64,000 bases of DNA, from NCBI GenBank assembly GCA_016869535.1, contig VGDX01000014.1:1-64000 (forward strand). Reading direction: 5' to 3'. The position numbers were made by a program, and so were the translations under genes. Shown here piece after piece: positions 45,838-55,983 of this stretch. Below the pieces are notes generated by a model that ran no database searches, was not told where the DNA came from, and was given only the letters and a program-made list of their open reading frames with translations. Within the stretch, counting starts at the first letter, position 1. The number at the start of each line of letters is the position of its first letter. This DNA comes from Alphaproteobacteria bacterium (GTDB taxonomy: Bacteria; Pseudomonadota; Alphaproteobacteria; Rhizobiales; Methyloligellaceae).

Positions 45838-46794
45838 ATGAGCCTTGCCATCAAAGCTTCCCGCGCTTCCTTCCCTCACCGGCATCTTCTTGGAATCGAA
45901 GGCCTTTCGGCCGCCGAGATTGTAACCCTGCTCGATCTCGCAGAAGACGCCGCCAAGCTCGGGCGTCAAATCGACAAGAAACGCGACGATCTGCGCGGGC
46001 GCACTCTGATCAATCTGTTCTTCGAAGCTTCCACCCGGACGCAGAGTTCCTTCGAGCTCGCGGGCAAGCGCCTCGGCGCCGATGTGATGAACATGTCGAT
46101 CCCGAGCTCATCGGTGCAGAAGGGAGAAACGCTGATCGATACCGCGGTAACACTCAATTCCATGCGCCCCGATCTGCTCGTGGTGCGCCATCATTCGGCA
46201 GGCGCGGTCGAACTGCTGTCGCAAAAGGTCGACTGCTCGGTGATCAATGCCGGCGACGGCAGCCATGAGCACCCAACACAGGCCCTACTCGACGCACTCA
46301 CCATCCGCCGGCGAAAGGGACGTATCGAGGGTTTGATCGTGGCAATCTGCGGCGACATCCTGCACTCGCGCGTGGCACGGTCGAACATTCTGCTGCTTAA
46401 TACGCTGGGCGCGCGCGTGCGCGTTATTGCGCCCTCCACCCTGCTTGCTGCCGGTATCGAAAGACTCGGCGTAGAGGTCTTTACCTCCATGTGGGAAGGC
46501 CTGGTAGATGCGGATATCGTCATGATGCTCAGGCTACAGAAAGAACGCATGACCTCCAGCCTGATTCCCAGTCAGCGCGAATATTTTCACTTCTTCGGTC
46601 TCGATTACGACAAGCTTGCTCGAGCCAAACCCGATGCGCTCGTCATGCACCCGGGGCCAATGAATCGCGGCGTGGAGATCGATTCCAATGTCGCCGACGA
46701 CCAGAGAAGCGTTATCCGTGAACAGGTGGAGATGGGGGTGGCGGTGCGTATCGCCGTGCTACAAGCGCTCGCCCACCATTTGCCGAACCGATGA
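45838..46794 (+). CDS. pyrB: Aspartate carbamoyltransferase catalytic subunit
   Basis: Second step of pyrimidine synthesis: aspartate plus carbamoyl phosphate. The carbamoyl-phosphate loop [23 protein letters not shown], and [12 protein letters not shown] are all present. ATG 45838 (MSLAIKASR) gives 318 residues; an in-frame ATG at 45802 would extend by 12. The stop overlaps the pyrC-like start by four bases (ATGA), so the two are translated together, as expected if they form one complex. Confidence 0.95.
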   Translation: MSLAIKASRASFPHRHLLGIEGLSAAEIVTLLDLAEDAAKLGRQIDKKRDDLRGRTLINLFFEASTRTQSSFELAGKRLGADVMNMSIPSSSVQKGETLIDTAVTLNSMRPDLLVVRHHSAGAVELLSQKVDCSVINAGDGSHEHPTQALLDALTIRRRKGRIEGLIVAICGDILHSRVARSNILLLNTLGARVRVIAPSTLLAAGIERLGVEVFTSMWEGLVDADIVMMLRLQKERMTSSLIPSQREYFHFFGLDYDKLARAKPDALVMHPGPMNRGVEIDSNVADDQRSVIREQVEMGVAVRIAVLQALAHHLPNR

Positions 46795-48134
46795 CCACAA
46801 TGCAACCGCTAGCACAGGATCAGCGCGCCTCGTCGAGGCCCATTGCTCTGGTCAATGCCCGGCTGATCGATCCTTTCTCCGGTTTGGATCAAATGGGAGG
46901 CGTGCTGATCGTCGACGGATCAATCGCCGATCTTGGCCCGCACATCACGGAGGGCAGTGTCGGCGATGTCGATATCGGCGATTGCGCCGGTTGTGTGCTG
47001 GCGCCAGGCCTCATTGACATGCTGGTCTCTGCCGGCGAGCCAGGGCATGAGCATCGCGAAACGCTGGCCACCGCGAGCCGCGCCGCCGCCGCGGGCGGTG
47101 TCACCACCATCATATGTGGTCCGAATACCGATCCGGTCATCGACGACGTCGCACTGGTCGATTTCATTCTGCGTCGCGCCCGGGATACGGCCCTCGTCAA
47201 TGTCCATCCCATGGCCGCCATGACCAAGGGTTTGCTTGGCGAGGAGATGAGCGAGATCGGCTTGCTGCACGATGCAGGCGCCATCGCCTTCGCCAACGGT
47301 AAGTCAAGCGTCGCCAATGCCAGGGTGATGCGTAACGTACTGGCCTACGCCAAGGATTTCGGCGCGTTGATCGTGCATCATCTCGAAGATGCTTCGCTGT
47401 CGAAAGACGCGGTAATGAACGAGGGCGAAGTGGCGACACGGCTCGGCTTGCGCGGTGTTACCACGGCCGCCGAAACCATTGTGCTCGAGCGCGACATCCG
47501 CTTGGTGGAACTGACCGGTGGCCGCTATCACGCATCACAAATTTCCTGCCGTGAATCACTCGACGTTATCCGCGAAGCAAAGGTGCAGGGGCTTCCGGTA
47601 ACGTGTGGCGTCTCAATCAACCATCTCACCCTAAACGAAAACGACATCGGTCCCTACCGGACCTTCTTCAAGATGAATCCGCCTCTGCGCACCGAGGATG
47701 ACAGGCGTGCCATGATCGAGGGCGTGGCGAGCGGTGACATCGACGTGATCGTCTCGGCACACGACCCGCGTGGCGCCGAAGGCAAACGCCGGCCGTTCGC
47801 CGAAGCCGCCGATGGTGTAGTTGGACTCGAGACGTTGCTCGCAGCGGCGCTTCGTCTCTATCATAACGGCGAGGTCGAGTTGCACCAGCTCTTGCAGGCG
47901 ATGACCGCCAATCCGGCGCGTCTCCTCGGTCTGGCAAGCGGGCAGCTCACCAAGGGTGCGCCGGCGGATCTCATGGTCATCGACCTGACCGTACCGTGGT
48001 CAGTCGAGCCCGAGCAATTACGGTCGAAGTCGAAGAACACGCCGTTCGACGGCGCACGCTTCGAAGGCCGTACGCTGCTAACTCTCGTTGCCGGTCGCCT
48101 CGTCTACAACTACGCTGATCAGCCAACGCCGTAG
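46791..48134 (+). CDS. pyrC: Dihydroorotase-like protein lacking the metal-binding HxH (PyrC-like)
   Basis: 447-residue amidohydrolase-superfamily protein, related to class I dihydroorotase. Where active enzymes have DxHxH followed by REPG, this one reads [18 protein letters not shown], so both histidines are absent. The later ligand His of the HVS motif is Gln in RYHASQIS, and the DHAPH-type loop reads SAHDPRG. The fold is intact ([18 protein letters not shown]-like end [12 protein letters not shown]). Such pseudo-DHOases are known as structural partners of PyrB in pseudomonads, and this sequence style is common in rhizobia. Likely non-catalytic; an active PyrC would be elsewhere. Confidence 0.85.
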   Translation: MTTMQPLAQDQRASSRPIALVNARLIDPFSGLDQMGGVLIVDGSIADLGPHITEGSVGDVDIGDCAGCVLAPGLIDMLVSAGEPGHEHRETLATASRAAAAGGVTTIICGPNTDPVIDDVALVDFILRRARDTALVNVHPMAAMTKGLLGEEMSEIGLLHDAGAIAFANGKSSVANARVMRNVLAYAKDFGALIVHHLEDASLSKDAVMNEGEVATRLGLRGVTTAAETIVLERDIRLVELTGGRYHASQISCRESLDVIREAKVQGLPVTCGVSINHLTLNENDIGPYRTFFKMNPPLRTEDDRRAMIEGVASGDIDVIVSAHDPRGAEGKRRPFAEAADGVVGLETLLAAALRLYHNGEVELHQLLQAMTANPARLLGLASGQLTKGAPADLMVIDLTVPWSVEPEQLRSKSKNTPFDGARFEGRTLLTLVAGRLVYNYADQPTP

Positions 48135-48152
48135 CCGCGAGACGGGTAATCG

Positions 48153-48767
48153 ATGTTCCCTCCTGCCGATTGGAGTGACGCCTTCGGCCTGATCACGGCT
48201 TTGGCCGGCGGCTACCTCCTTGGCTCCATTCCCTTTGGCTTGATCCTCGCCAAGCTCGCTGGTCTCGGCGATCTCCGTGAGATTGGTTCAGGCAATATCG
48301 GCGCGACCAACGTGTTGCGCGCAGGCAGCAAAACGCTTGCCGCACTGACACTTCTGCTGGATGCCGCCAAGGGCACCGTCGCTGTATGGCTCGGCGCCCA
48401 ATTTGGACCCGACGCGGCACTATTGGGCGGGCTTGGTGCTTTTATCGGACATCTCTATCCGGTGTGGCTCGGGTTTGCTGGTGGCAAGGGGGTTGCCACC
48501 TATCTAGGTGTCTTGCTTGGGCTTTATTGGCCGGCCGCACTCGCTTTCGGCGTTCTTTGGCTCTTGGTGGCATGGCGGACCGGCCATTCCTCGCTTGCCG
48601 CCCTGGTCGCCGGCGCCGCCACGCCAGCCGCGATGGCCTTGACCGGGCAATGGCGCCTTGCAGCATTGTTCCTCGTGCTCACCATCCTTCTCTATATCCG
48701 CCATGCCGACAATATCAGGCGGCTTAAACGTGGCGAGGAGACTCGCATTGGCGAAAGCAAGTCCTAA
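48153..48767 (+). CDS. plsY: Acyl-phosphate glycerol-3-phosphate acyltransferase
   Basis: Inner-membrane enzyme making lysophosphatidic acid from acyl-phosphate. 204 residues, five helices or so. The conserved loops are [27 protein letters not shown], and [20 protein letters not shown]. It starts 18 bases after pyrC-like and overlaps the dprA start by about 20 bases. Confidence 0.94.
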   Translation: MFPPADWSDAFGLITALAGGYLLGSIPFGLILAKLAGLGDLREIGSGNIGATNVLRAGSKTLAALTLLLDAAKGTVAVWLGAQFGPDAALLGGLGAFIGHLYPVWLGFAGGKGVATYLGVLLGLYWPAALAFGVLWLLVAWRTGHSSLAALVAGAATPAAMALTGQWRLAALFLVLTILLYIRHADNIRRLKRGEETRIGESKS

Positions 48768-49887
48768 CGCGCCACGCCTTAGTCCGCGTCAGCGCCTTGC
48801 CTGGCTGCGCCTGATCCGCAGCGAGAATGTGGGACCGGCGACATTCCGCGCGCTCGTCAATCAGTTCGGTGGCGCAGAAGCGGCCATCGAAGCGCTACCG
48901 GTCCTATCCCGACGAGGCGGTGGGCACGAGATCAAGCTGTACAGCGAGACAGAGGCCGAAGCCGAAATCGAAGCCGCCGAGAGTATTGGCGCGCATCTCG
49001 TGGCCATCGGTGAGCCGGGCTATCCGCCAGCACTTGCTCAGGTCGATGCACCACCGCCGCTTCTTTTCGTCAAAGGCAGGCTCGAACTTGCCGACAGCCC
49101 TGTCGTAGCCATTGTCGGGGCGCGTAACGGCTCGGCAGTCGGACAGAAATTCACGCGATCGCTTGCAATCGATCTCGGGCTCGAGGGCTTCGTCATCGCC
49201 TCTGGGCTCGCGCGCGGCATCGACACCGCGGCGCATAAGGCGGCGCTTGATCGCGGCACGATTGCCGTACTCGCCGGCGGCATCGATATCGTCTATCCGC
49301 CCGAGAATGAGGATTTACAGCAGGCCATCGGCGAACAGGGGCTCCTCGTTAGCGAACGGTCTCCTGGTTTTGCGCCACGGGGAAAAGATTTCCCACGCCG
49401 TAACCGTCTGATCTCTGGGGTCTCGCTTGGCGTGGTGGTGGTCGAGGCGGCCGAACGTTCCGGCTCTTTAATCACGGCACGTCTTGCTGGCGAGCAAGGA
49501 AGGGAAGTGTTCGCCGTCCCTGGAAGCCCACTGGATCCCCGTGCGACCGGTACCAACAATCTCCTGAAACAGGGCGCGACACTGGTCACATCTGCGAGCG
49601 ACGTCGTCGAAACCTTGGCGCCGATCCTGGGACGGCCAGCCGCTCCTCCAGTCATCGAGTTTGCCGCGGCGGACGAGACACGGACGCCTGAACCTCTCCC
49701 TGACATTCAGCAAAGTGAGCGGGAGCTCGTGATTGGGGCTCTAGGCTTTTCCCCCGTCGACATCGACGAATTGATCCGGACGACCGGTTTGGAGACACGC
49801 AAGGTCCATATCGTCCTGCTTGAACTCGATCTCGCTGGCAGGCTGCAACGTCATGGGCAGCAGCTTGTCTCGCTGACCGAAGGATAG
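48748..49887 (+). CDS. dprA: DNA-processing protein DprA
   Basis: Loads RecA on single-stranded DNA in transformation and recombination. 379 residues: N-terminal SAM-like region ([20 protein letters not shown]), Rossmann core ([48 protein letters not shown]), and a C-terminal winged helix ([20 protein letters not shown]). TTG at 48748 is preferred: GAGGAG is seven bases upstream. A GTG at 48730 is the alternative. It overlaps the plsY end. Presence of dprA alone does not show natural competence. Confidence 0.92.
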   Translation: MAKASPNAPRLSPRQRLAWLRLIRSENVGPATFRALVNQFGGAEAAIEALPVLSRRGGGHEIKLYSETEAEAEIEAAESIGAHLVAIGEPGYPPALAQVDAPPPLLFVKGRLELADSPVVAIVGARNGSAVGQKFTRSLAIDLGLEGFVIASGLARGIDTAAHKAALDRGTIAVLAGGIDIVYPPENEDLQQAIGEQGLLVSERSPGFAPRGKDFPRRNRLISGVSLGVVVVEAAERSGSLITARLAGEQGREVFAVPGSPLDPRATGTNNLLKQGATLVTSASDVVETLAPILGRPAAPPVIEFAAADETRTPEPLPDIQQSERELVIGALGFSPVDIDELIRTTGLETRKVHIVLLELDLAGRLQRHGQQLVSLTEG

Positions 49888-49889
49888 AC

Positions 49890-50093
49890 TTACTTGGGAT
49901 CCCTCATGCCGCTCTTGGCTTCTTCGAGCGCGATGTCGATCAGATAAGCGAGAAAAGGGCGCCCGGCGTCCATGGCAAGCCGTCTCAATCCCTCGAGCAT
50001 CGAGGCGATATATTCGACATTGGGGCGCCCACCTTGTTCGTCGTCGGGTGGACGGACGTCACCCGCGGGATTTTGCGCTTTTGGCCCCGACAT
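49890..50093 (-). CDS. Small conserved hypothetical protein
   Basis: 67 residues: a polar Pro/Asp-rich N-terminus (MSGPKAQNPAGDVRPPDDE) and a helical core with two segments, YIASMLEGLRRLAMDAGR and PFLAYLIDIALEEAKSG. I have seen similar small proteins in Rhizobiales genomes but know no function. ATG 50093 is preferred; the frame upstream to 50219 has a basic extension that overlaps promoter sequence. It is convergent with dprA (two-base gap) and divergent from topA. Confidence 0.7.
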   Translation of the reverse strand: MSGPKAQNPAGDVRPPDDEQGGRPNVEYIASMLEGLRRLAMDAGRPFLAYLIDIALEEAKSGMRDPK

Positions 50094-50189
50094 GGCGTTC
50101 TGCCTTATTTTTCCCTCAGATGCAGCCCGCCTCGTGAAACCGCGCTTTTCGTGGCTTTTGTCACCCCAAGGCCACGCTTTACCGCAAAT

Positions 50190-50219
50190 TTTATAGGTTG
50201 TCTTTGCTATCTTATACAA
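50190..50219 (-). promoter_or_regulatory. Putative promoter of the 67-residue protein gene
   Basis: On the minus strand TTGTAT (50219-50214), an 18-base spacer, TATAAA (50195-50190). Transcription would give a leader of roughly 90 bases with a CGTGGC/GCCACG hairpin (50176-50150) before the ATG. Confidence 0.4.
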
Positions 50220-50222
50220 TTA

Positions 50223-50237
50223 GAGGTTGTCAACCTC
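50223..50237. promoter_or_regulatory. Perfect palindrome between divergent promoters
   Basis: GAGGTTG-T-CAACCTC, seven-base arms around one T, lies between the -35 regions of the minus-strand gene at 50093 and topA. Its position suits an operator for a dimeric regulator acting on both genes. No cognate regulator can be named. Confidence 0.4.
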
Positions 50238-50247
50238 ATTGCCAAAT

Positions 50248-50276
50248 TTGACAGCGGCGGCTCAAGACACCATTTT
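50248..50276 (+). promoter_or_regulatory. Putative topA promoter
   Basis: TTGACA (50248-50253), 17-base spacer, CATTTT (50271-50276). The -35 is perfect and the -10 weak. It would start transcription about 60 bases before the chosen topA ATG, which argues against the upstream start at 50227. Confidence 0.45.
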
Positions 50277-50346
50277 CCGCGCAGAATCGGGTCCAAGCGG
50301 ACCCAGCCCTCAGCCAGACGCAATTTGCGCGGCTATGAAAGCCTTC

Positions 50347-52953
50347 ATGAACATCGTCATCGTCGAATCGCCAGCCAAGGCAAAGACCGTCAACAAGTAT
50401 CTCGGGCCCGCATATCGCGTGATCGCGTCCTACGGGCACGTGCGCGACTTGCCGTCCAAGAACGGCTCGGTGCTCCCCGACAAGGACTTCGAGATGCACT
50501 GGGACGTCGATCCCAAGGCGGCGAAACGGCTCGACGAAATCGCCAAGGCGGTCAAAGGCGCCGACAAGCTGATACTAGCCACCGACCCCGACCGCGAGGG
50601 CGAAGCTATTTCCTGGCATGTGCTCCAGGTCCTCGATCGCAAGAAGGCCCTGGACGGTATCCCGGTCGAGCGCGTGGTGTTTAACGCCGTGACCAAAGAG
50701 GCCGTCCTTGAGGCCATGCGCCATCCGCGCTCGATCGACGGTCCTCTGGTTAACGCCTATCTCGCCCGCAGGGCCCTTGACTATCTCGTAGGCTTTACGC
50801 TCTCGCCGGTGCTGTGGCGGAAACTGCCAGGCGCCCGTTCGGCAGGACGGGTGCAATCGGTGGCGCTTCGGCTCGTCTGCGATCGCGAGCTCGAGATCGA
50901 GAAATTCAAAGCGCAGGAATATTGGTCGCTCGTAGCCGATCTTGCCACGGCCAAGAACGAAACCTTCCAAGCCCGTCTTGTTACCGCCGAGGGCAAGAAG
51001 CTCGAAAAGTTCGATATCGCCGATGCCGCTACCGCCAACCGCTTGAAGGGGGCGCTCGAAGGCGGCCATTTCACCGTCAGCACGATCGAAAGCAAATCAC
51101 AGCGCCGTCATCCCGCCGCGCCCTTCACCACCTCGACCCTGCAGCAGGAAGCCTCCCGCAAGCTCGGTTTCTCGCCGCGCATGACCATGCAGCTCGCGCA
51201 ACGCCTTTATGACGGGGTCGACCTCGGCGGCGAAGCGGAAGGGCTCATCACATATATGCGTACAGATGGCGTGCAGATCGCGCCCGAGGCGGTCGCCTCG
51301 GTACGCCAGCTTGTGACCAGGCTTTTCGGCGATCGCTACGTGCCCGCCTCCCCGCGCCAATATGAGACCAAGGCCAAGAATGCGCAGGAAGCGCATGAAG
51401 CGATCAGACCGACCGATTTCACCAAGGATCCCGATTCCGTCGCACGTTATCTCAATCCCGACGCGGCCCGGCTCTACAAGCTCATCTGGCAGCGCACTCT
51501 CGCGAGCCAGGCGTCGAGCGCCGAGATCGAGCGCACCACTGCCGACATCGACGTGACCGGTACTGACGGCAAGTCTTACGGTGTACGCGCCACGGGTTCG
51601 GTGGTCCGCTTCGACGGTTTCCTCAAAATCTACGAGGAAGGCGTCGACGACGCCGTCGGAGAGGATGGGGCGTTACCCGCGCTCACCCAAGGCGAGGCGG
51701 TTACGCCACGCAACATCGAAGCGAAGCAGCATTTCACCGAGCCACCGCCCCGCTACAGCGAAGCCACATTGATCAAGAAGATGGAGGAGCTCGGTATCGG
51801 GCGTCCCTCGACCTATGCCTCCACGCTCAATGTGTTGCGCGAGCGCGGCTATGTGCGTGTCGACAAGAAGCGACTTTATCCGGAGGATAAGGGTCGCCTC
51901 GTTACCGCGTTCCTGGAAAGCTTTTTCAGCCGCTATGTCGAGTACGACTTCACCGCCGACCTGGAGGAAAAGCTCGATCTCATCTCCGCCGGCGAACTCG
52001 AATGGAAAGACGTGCTGCGCGACTTTTGGCGCGAATTTATCGCCGCCGTGCACGATATCGGCGATCTACGCATCGCCGAGGTTCTCGAAGCGCTCAACGA
52101 GTTGCTCGGTCCGCATATCTTTCCCGACACCGGCAAAGGCGATCCTCGGGCCTGCCCGTCCTGCGAGAATGGCCGGCTCAGTCTCAAGGTCGGTAAATTT
52201 GGCGCCTTTATCGGCTGCTCGAACTATCCCGATTGCCGCTTCACGCGTCAGCTCGCTGATACCGGCGATAAGGCTTCTGCCATTGGCGCCGATGGGAAGC
52301 CGCTCGGCACCGACCCCGAGAGCGGACTTGAGGTGAGCCTGCGTACCGGCCGCTTCGGGCCTTATGTGCAGCTCGGCGAGGTCAACGGTAATGGCGAGAA
52401 GCCGAAGCGTGCATCGATCCCCAAAGGCACCGACCCCGACAGTGTCGATCTCTCCCGTGCGCTGGCTTTACTCGCGCTACCTCGCGAGATCGGGCTGCAT
52501 CCTGAATCCGGCAAGCCGATCCTGGCGGGCTACGGCCGTTATGGGCCTTACGTTCAGCACGACGGTAAGTATGCGAGCCTTGCGGCGCCTGAGGAGGTCT
52601 TCGAGGTTGGGATCAATCGCGCCGTGAGCCTCTTGGCCGAAAAGGCGGCGAGCCGTCGCCCGCAAGGCTCAACCGTGCTCAAGGAACTCGGCGAGCATCC
52701 CGAGCTTGGTGGCAAGGTTCAGGTGCTGTCGGGCCGCTACGGTCCTTATGTGAAGCACAGCAAGGTTAACGCTACGATCCCCCGGGACCGCGAGCCCGAA
52801 CAGGTCACGTTGGAAGAAGCAGTTGAACTGATCGCCGCCCGCGCCGCCAAGGGGCCGGCCAAAAAGCGAAGTGCAAAGGCGAAGTCACCGGCCAAGAAAT
52901 CCACGCGCAAAAACGTGAAAAGCCAAGAGACCGTCGAGGAGACGGCAAGCTGA
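50347..52953 (+). CDS. topA: DNA topoisomerase I
   Basis: Type IA enzyme relaxing negative supercoils. 868 residues: TOPRIM (MNIVIVESPAKAKTVNKYLG, LILATDPDREGEAISWH), active-site Tyr in GLITYMRTDG, one zinc finger (CPSCENGRLSLKVGKF...CSNYPDC), then three C-terminal repeats with RFGPYVQLG, RYGPYVQHDGKY, and RYGPYVKHSK. The tail is Lys/Ala-rich. ATG 50347 gives the family start; MKAF four codons earlier is possible. dprA-topA-rnr order is typical for Rhizobiales. Confidence 0.95.
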   Translation: MNIVIVESPAKAKTVNKYLGPAYRVIASYGHVRDLPSKNGSVLPDKDFEMHWDVDPKAAKRLDEIAKAVKGADKLILATDPDREGEAISWHVLQVLDRKKALDGIPVERVVFNAVTKEAVLEAMRHPRSIDGPLVNAYLARRALDYLVGFTLSPVLWRKLPGARSAGRVQSVALRLVCDRELEIEKFKAQEYWSLVADLATAKNETFQARLVTAEGKKLEKFDIADAATANRLKGALEGGHFTVSTIESKSQRRHPAAPFTTSTLQQEASRKLGFSPRMTMQLAQRLYDGVDLGGEAEGLITYMRTDGVQIAPEAVASVRQLVTRLFGDRYVPASPRQYETKAKNAQEAHEAIRPTDFTKDPDSVARYLNPDAARLYKLIWQRTLASQASSAEIERTTADIDVTGTDGKSYGVRATGSVVRFDGFLKIYEEGVDDAVGEDGALPALTQGEAVTPRNIEAKQHFTEPPPRYSEATLIKKMEELGIGRPSTYASTLNVLRERGYVRVDKKRLYPEDKGRLVTAFLESFFSRYVEYDFTADLEEKLDLISAGELEWKDVLRDFWREFIAAVHDIGDLRIAEVLEALNELLGPHIFPDTGKGDPRACPSCENGRLSLKVGKFGAFIGCSNYPDCRFTRQLADTGDKASAIGADGKPLGTDPESGLEVSLRTGRFGPYVQLGEVNGNGEKPKRASIPKGTDPDSVDLSRALALLALPREIGLHPESGKPILAGYGRYGPYVQHDGKYASLAAPEEVFEVGINRAVSLLAEKAASRRPQGSTVLKELGEHPELGGKVQVLSGRYGPYVKHSKVNATIPRDREPEQVTLEEAVELIAARAAKGPAKKRSAKAKSPAKKSTRKNVKSQETVEETAS

Positions 52954-52962
52954 GCGGCGCCC

Positions 52963-55263
52963 GTGGTCAAACCTAAGGGGGCTCGTCGCACACGCCAAAA
53001 GACTGTGGGAACGGTCCCCACCAAGCAACAAATCCTCGATTTCCTCGCGGGCACCACCGGGGAGGCTGGCAAGCGCGAAATCGCGCGCGCCTTCGGTGTG
53101 AAAGGCGGTGACCGCATCGCGCTGAAATCGCTTCTGCGAGAGATGGCTGATGACGGGCTAATCGCGGGCTCGCGCCGTAAGCTTACCCGCCCCGGCGTGC
53201 TGCCACCGGTTACTGTTCTCGAAATCACCGGACGCGATGTGGATGGCGAGTTCGTGGCGAGGCCAGCAACCTGGGATGAAGAACACGGCCCAGCGCCGCG
53301 CATTCTCATGGTCGAGAGCCGGCGTGAAGCAGGACCTGTCGCCGGTGTCGGCGACAGGGTGCTGGCGCGGATCACCTCCCTTGGTGCCGATGCCGATTTT
53401 CCTTATCAGGCACGCACCATCAAAAGGCTGGCAAAGGCCCGCACGAATTTGCTTGGCATTTTTCGCACGCTGTCTGGCGGCACCGGCGTTATCGATCCGG
53501 TCGACCGCAAACAACTGAAGGAATGGCCGGTCCCGCGTGGGCATACCGGCGATGCCGAGAATGGCGAACTGGTCCGTTTCGAGCTGGCACGCTCGGGACG
53601 CTTCGGCGTGCAAGGCGCGCGCGTCATAGAGAGGCTCGGCAATCCGGCGGCGCAGCAAGCCACGAGCCTCATCGCGGTTCACGCGCATGGCATTCCAGAT
53701 ACCTTTCCGGAGTCGGTGCTTACCGAGGCGGAAGCCGCCAAGGAACCCGATCTGAGTCGGCGGGAGGATCTGCGTCACCTGCCGCTTGTCACCATCGATC
53801 CGACAGACGCGCGCGACCATGACGACGCGGTGTGGGCCGAGCCCGACCCCGACGCCAAGAACAAAGGTGGCTGGGTGGTGATCGTGGCCATCGCCGACGT
53901 TGCGTCTTATGTGATGCCGGGCAGCGCGCTCGACAAGGAAGCGCGCAAACGCGGCAACTCGGTCTATTTCCCCGACCGCGTGGTGCCGATGCTGCCCGAG
54001 CGCATTTCCAACGATCTCTGTTCGCTGAAGGAAGGTGAGGTGCGTGCCTGCCTTGCCGTACGCATGGTGTTCGACAAAGACGGCAGGAAGCTGAACCACC
54101 GGTTTTTACGCGGATTGATGCGATCGGCCGCAAGTCTCACCTATGAACAAGCTCAGGCCGCGATCGACGGTCGCGTCGATGAAGTAACGGGTCCGCTGCT
54201 CGATACTGTCTTGCGACCGCTATGGGGTGCTTATGCCAGCCTGGAACTGGCGCGAACCGAACGCGGTCCGCTCGAACTGGATCTGCCCGAGCGCAAGATC
54301 CTCCTCGACGACCAAGGCCGCGTGCGCGGTGTAACAAGCCCTCCCCGGCTTGATGCGCATCGCCTTATCGAGGAATTCATGATCGCCGCCAATGTCGCGG
54401 CAGCAGAGACCTTGGAGGCGAAACGGTCGCCGCTGATCTATCGCGTGCATGACGCGCCGTCGAAAGAGAAGCTGGCTGCTTTGGGCGAGTTCCTCGCGAC
54501 CCTCGATCTCAAGCTATCTATGTCGGGCACGCTGAAGCCTGCACATTTCAATCGCATCCTTGCCGACACACGCGCCACCCCAACCGCGGAGCTCGTCGGT
54601 GAAGTGGTGCTACGCAGCCAAGCGCAGGCTGAATATAGCCCAAGTAATTTCGGGCATTTCGGGCTAAATCTGCGCCGCTACGCCCATTTTACTTCGCCGA
54701 TCCGCCGTTACGCCGATCTCATCGTGCACCGCGCCATGGTGCGGGCTCTGGGACTGGGCAATGACGGCCTGACCGATGCTGAGATCGATGAGCTCGACCA
54801 GATCGCGCAAGCCATCTCCGACACGGAGCGTCGCGCCATGGCAGCCGAACGCGAGACGGCCGATCGCCTGATCGCCGCTTATCTCGCCGACCGCATCGGT
54901 GCGACCTTTACCGCGCGGGTCTCGGGATTGGTACGGTCGGGCCTGTTCGTGCGTCTATCCGAGACCGGTGCGGACGGCTTCGTGCCTGCCTCGTCCATTG
55001 GACGCGAATATTTCTACCACGACGAGGTGCATCAGGCGCTGATCGGCGAGGATACCGGAATGGCCTATCAGCTTGGCGATCCTGTCGAGGTTCGGTTGGT
55101 CGAGGCCATTCCCACCGCCGGAGCGTTGCGATTTGAAATGCTGAGCGAAGGCCGCGGCATTAAGGCGAGGCGCGGTGGCGTGCCGCGTGCTAAAGGAAAG
55201 CCGCAATACAAGCGGGGCAAGCCAAAGCAAAGGGGTTGCGACGGGTCGCGCAGTCGCCGCTAG
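52963..55263 (+). CDS. rnr: Ribonuclease R
   Basis: 3'-5' exoribonuclease able to degrade structured RNA. 766 residues: N-terminal winged helix (TKQQILDFLAGTTG), cold-shock domains, RNB catalytic domain (DPTDARDHDDAVW with the metal Asp residues, HFTSPIRRYADLIVHR), S1 domain (FTARVSGLVRSGLFVRL) and a basic tail. GTG start nine bases after topA, so both are likely co-transcribed. Confidence 0.94.
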   Translation: MVKPKGARRTRQKTVGTVPTKQQILDFLAGTTGEAGKREIARAFGVKGGDRIALKSLLREMADDGLIAGSRRKLTRPGVLPPVTVLEITGRDVDGEFVARPATWDEEHGPAPRILMVESRREAGPVAGVGDRVLARITSLGADADFPYQARTIKRLAKARTNLLGIFRTLSGGTGVIDPVDRKQLKEWPVPRGHTGDAENGELVRFELARSGRFGVQGARVIERLGNPAAQQATSLIAVHAHGIPDTFPESVLTEAEAAKEPDLSRREDLRHLPLVTIDPTDARDHDDAVWAEPDPDAKNKGGWVVIVAIADVASYVMPGSALDKEARKRGNSVYFPDRVVPMLPERISNDLCSLKEGEVRACLAVRMVFDKDGRKLNHRFLRGLMRSAASLTYEQAQAAIDGRVDEVTGPLLDTVLRPLWGAYASLELARTERGPLELDLPERKILLDDQGRVRGVTSPPRLDAHRLIEEFMIAANVAAAETLEAKRSPLIYRVHDAPSKEKLAALGEFLATLDLKLSMSGTLKPAHFNRILADTRATPTAELVGEVVLRSQAQAEYSPSNFGHFGLNLRRYAHFTSPIRRYADLIVHRAMVRALGLGNDGLTDAEIDELDQIAQAISDTERRAMAAERETADRLIAAYLADRIGATFTARVSGLVRSGLFVRLSETGADGFVPASSIGREYFYHDEVHQALIGEDTGMAYQLGDPVEVRLVEAIPTAGALRFEMLSEGRGIKARRGGVPRAKGKPQYKRGKPKQRGCDGSRSRR

Positions 55264-55277
55264 CAAAAGGGCATGAG

Positions 55278-55739
55278 ATGCAGGATCGCGTAGAGCACCA
55301 TTTTGATGGCCGATCGACGGGCGAGCGATCGGTCCTAAATGCCATGCTACGTGGCGCGCTGCTCAAATGTCCGGCCTGCGGCATCGGCGCCATGTTTCAT
55401 CGTTATCTGAAAGTCTCCGATCACTGCCCACATTGTGGCGAGGCGCTGCACTATCACCGGGCCGACGATGCGCCTCCCTATTTCACCATCGTTATTGTCG
55501 GCCACGTCATCGTCAGTCTGGTTTTGTCGCTCGAGATGGCCTACAGGCCGGCGCTGTGGATTCATGCAGCTTTATGGTTGCCGCTCACCGTCATTCTCAC
55601 CTTGCTCGCTTTGCCGCCGATCAAGGGCGCACTCGTGGCACTGCAATGGGCGCTTTTGATGCATGGCTTCGATCCCAACGCCAAGGAAGAGATGGATGAC
55701 AGCTACGAGCCTGCTTTGCCCGACGATAAAGGGACTTAG
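55278..55739 (+). CDS. DUF983 zinc-ribbon membrane protein
   Basis: 153 residues. Zinc-ribbon-like CxxC pairs at the N-terminus (KCPACGIGAMF and HCPHCGEAL), then two hydrophobic helices (IVIVGHVIVSLVLSLEM and LWLPLTVILTLLALPP). Family DUF983, function unknown. The ATG at 55278 is chosen; a start inside rnr would add 14 residues. It follows rnr by 14 bases. Confidence 0.85.
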   Translation: MQDRVEHHFDGRSTGERSVLNAMLRGALLKCPACGIGAMFHRYLKVSDHCPHCGEALHYHRADDAPPYFTIVIVGHVIVSLVLSLEMAYRPALWIHAALWLPLTVILTLLALPPIKGALVALQWALLMHGFDPNAKEEMDDSYEPALPDDKGT

Positions 55740-55748
55740 CGGGCTGAC

Positions 55749-55777
55749 TTGACTTCCCCTCCCGAGCGACTAGGTTT
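55749..55777 (+). promoter_or_regulatory. Putative rpmG promoter
   Basis: TTGACT (55749-55754) and, 17 bases on, AGGTTT (55772-55777). The -35 is good, the -10 poor. It lies right after the DUF983 stop and 38 bases before rpmG. Confidence 0.3.
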
Positions 55778-55815
55778 CGCCCGATTTTGCTCCTACGTGT
55801 AGGTCAGAGGACGAC

Positions 55816-55983
55816 ATGGCCAAGCCGATTACCCAGAAGATCAAGCTCGTGAGCTCAGCCGGCACGGGTTATTACTACGTGACCAAGAAGAATCCGCGCA
55901 ATCAGACCGAGAAGCTCGTCTTCAAGAAATACGATCCGGTCGCGCGTAAACACGTCGAGTTCAAAGAATCCAAGATTAAATAG
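55816..55983 (+). CDS. rpmG: 50S ribosomal protein L33
   Basis: 55 residues: [20 protein letters not shown], then [14 protein letters not shown] and [17 protein letters not shown]. This is the cysteine-free L33 form, so zinc-independent. GAGG eight bases before the ATG is the SD. It is monocistronic by its spacing. Its shortness means it may be skipped by automatic calling. Confidence 0.95.
   Translation: MAKPITQKIKLVSSAGTGYYYVTKKNPRNQTEKLVFKKYDPVARKHVEFKESKIK

Noticed and set aside
45624..45854. 76-residue minus-strand frame overlapping the DUF5993 start
   Set aside because: It ends exactly at the DUF5993 ATG but has no recognisable sequence or SD and overlaps the pyrB 5' end; more likely untranslated leader.
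53158..54099. 313-residue minus-strand frame opposite rnr
   Set aside because: Antisense to RNase R catalytic domain; no family resemblance.
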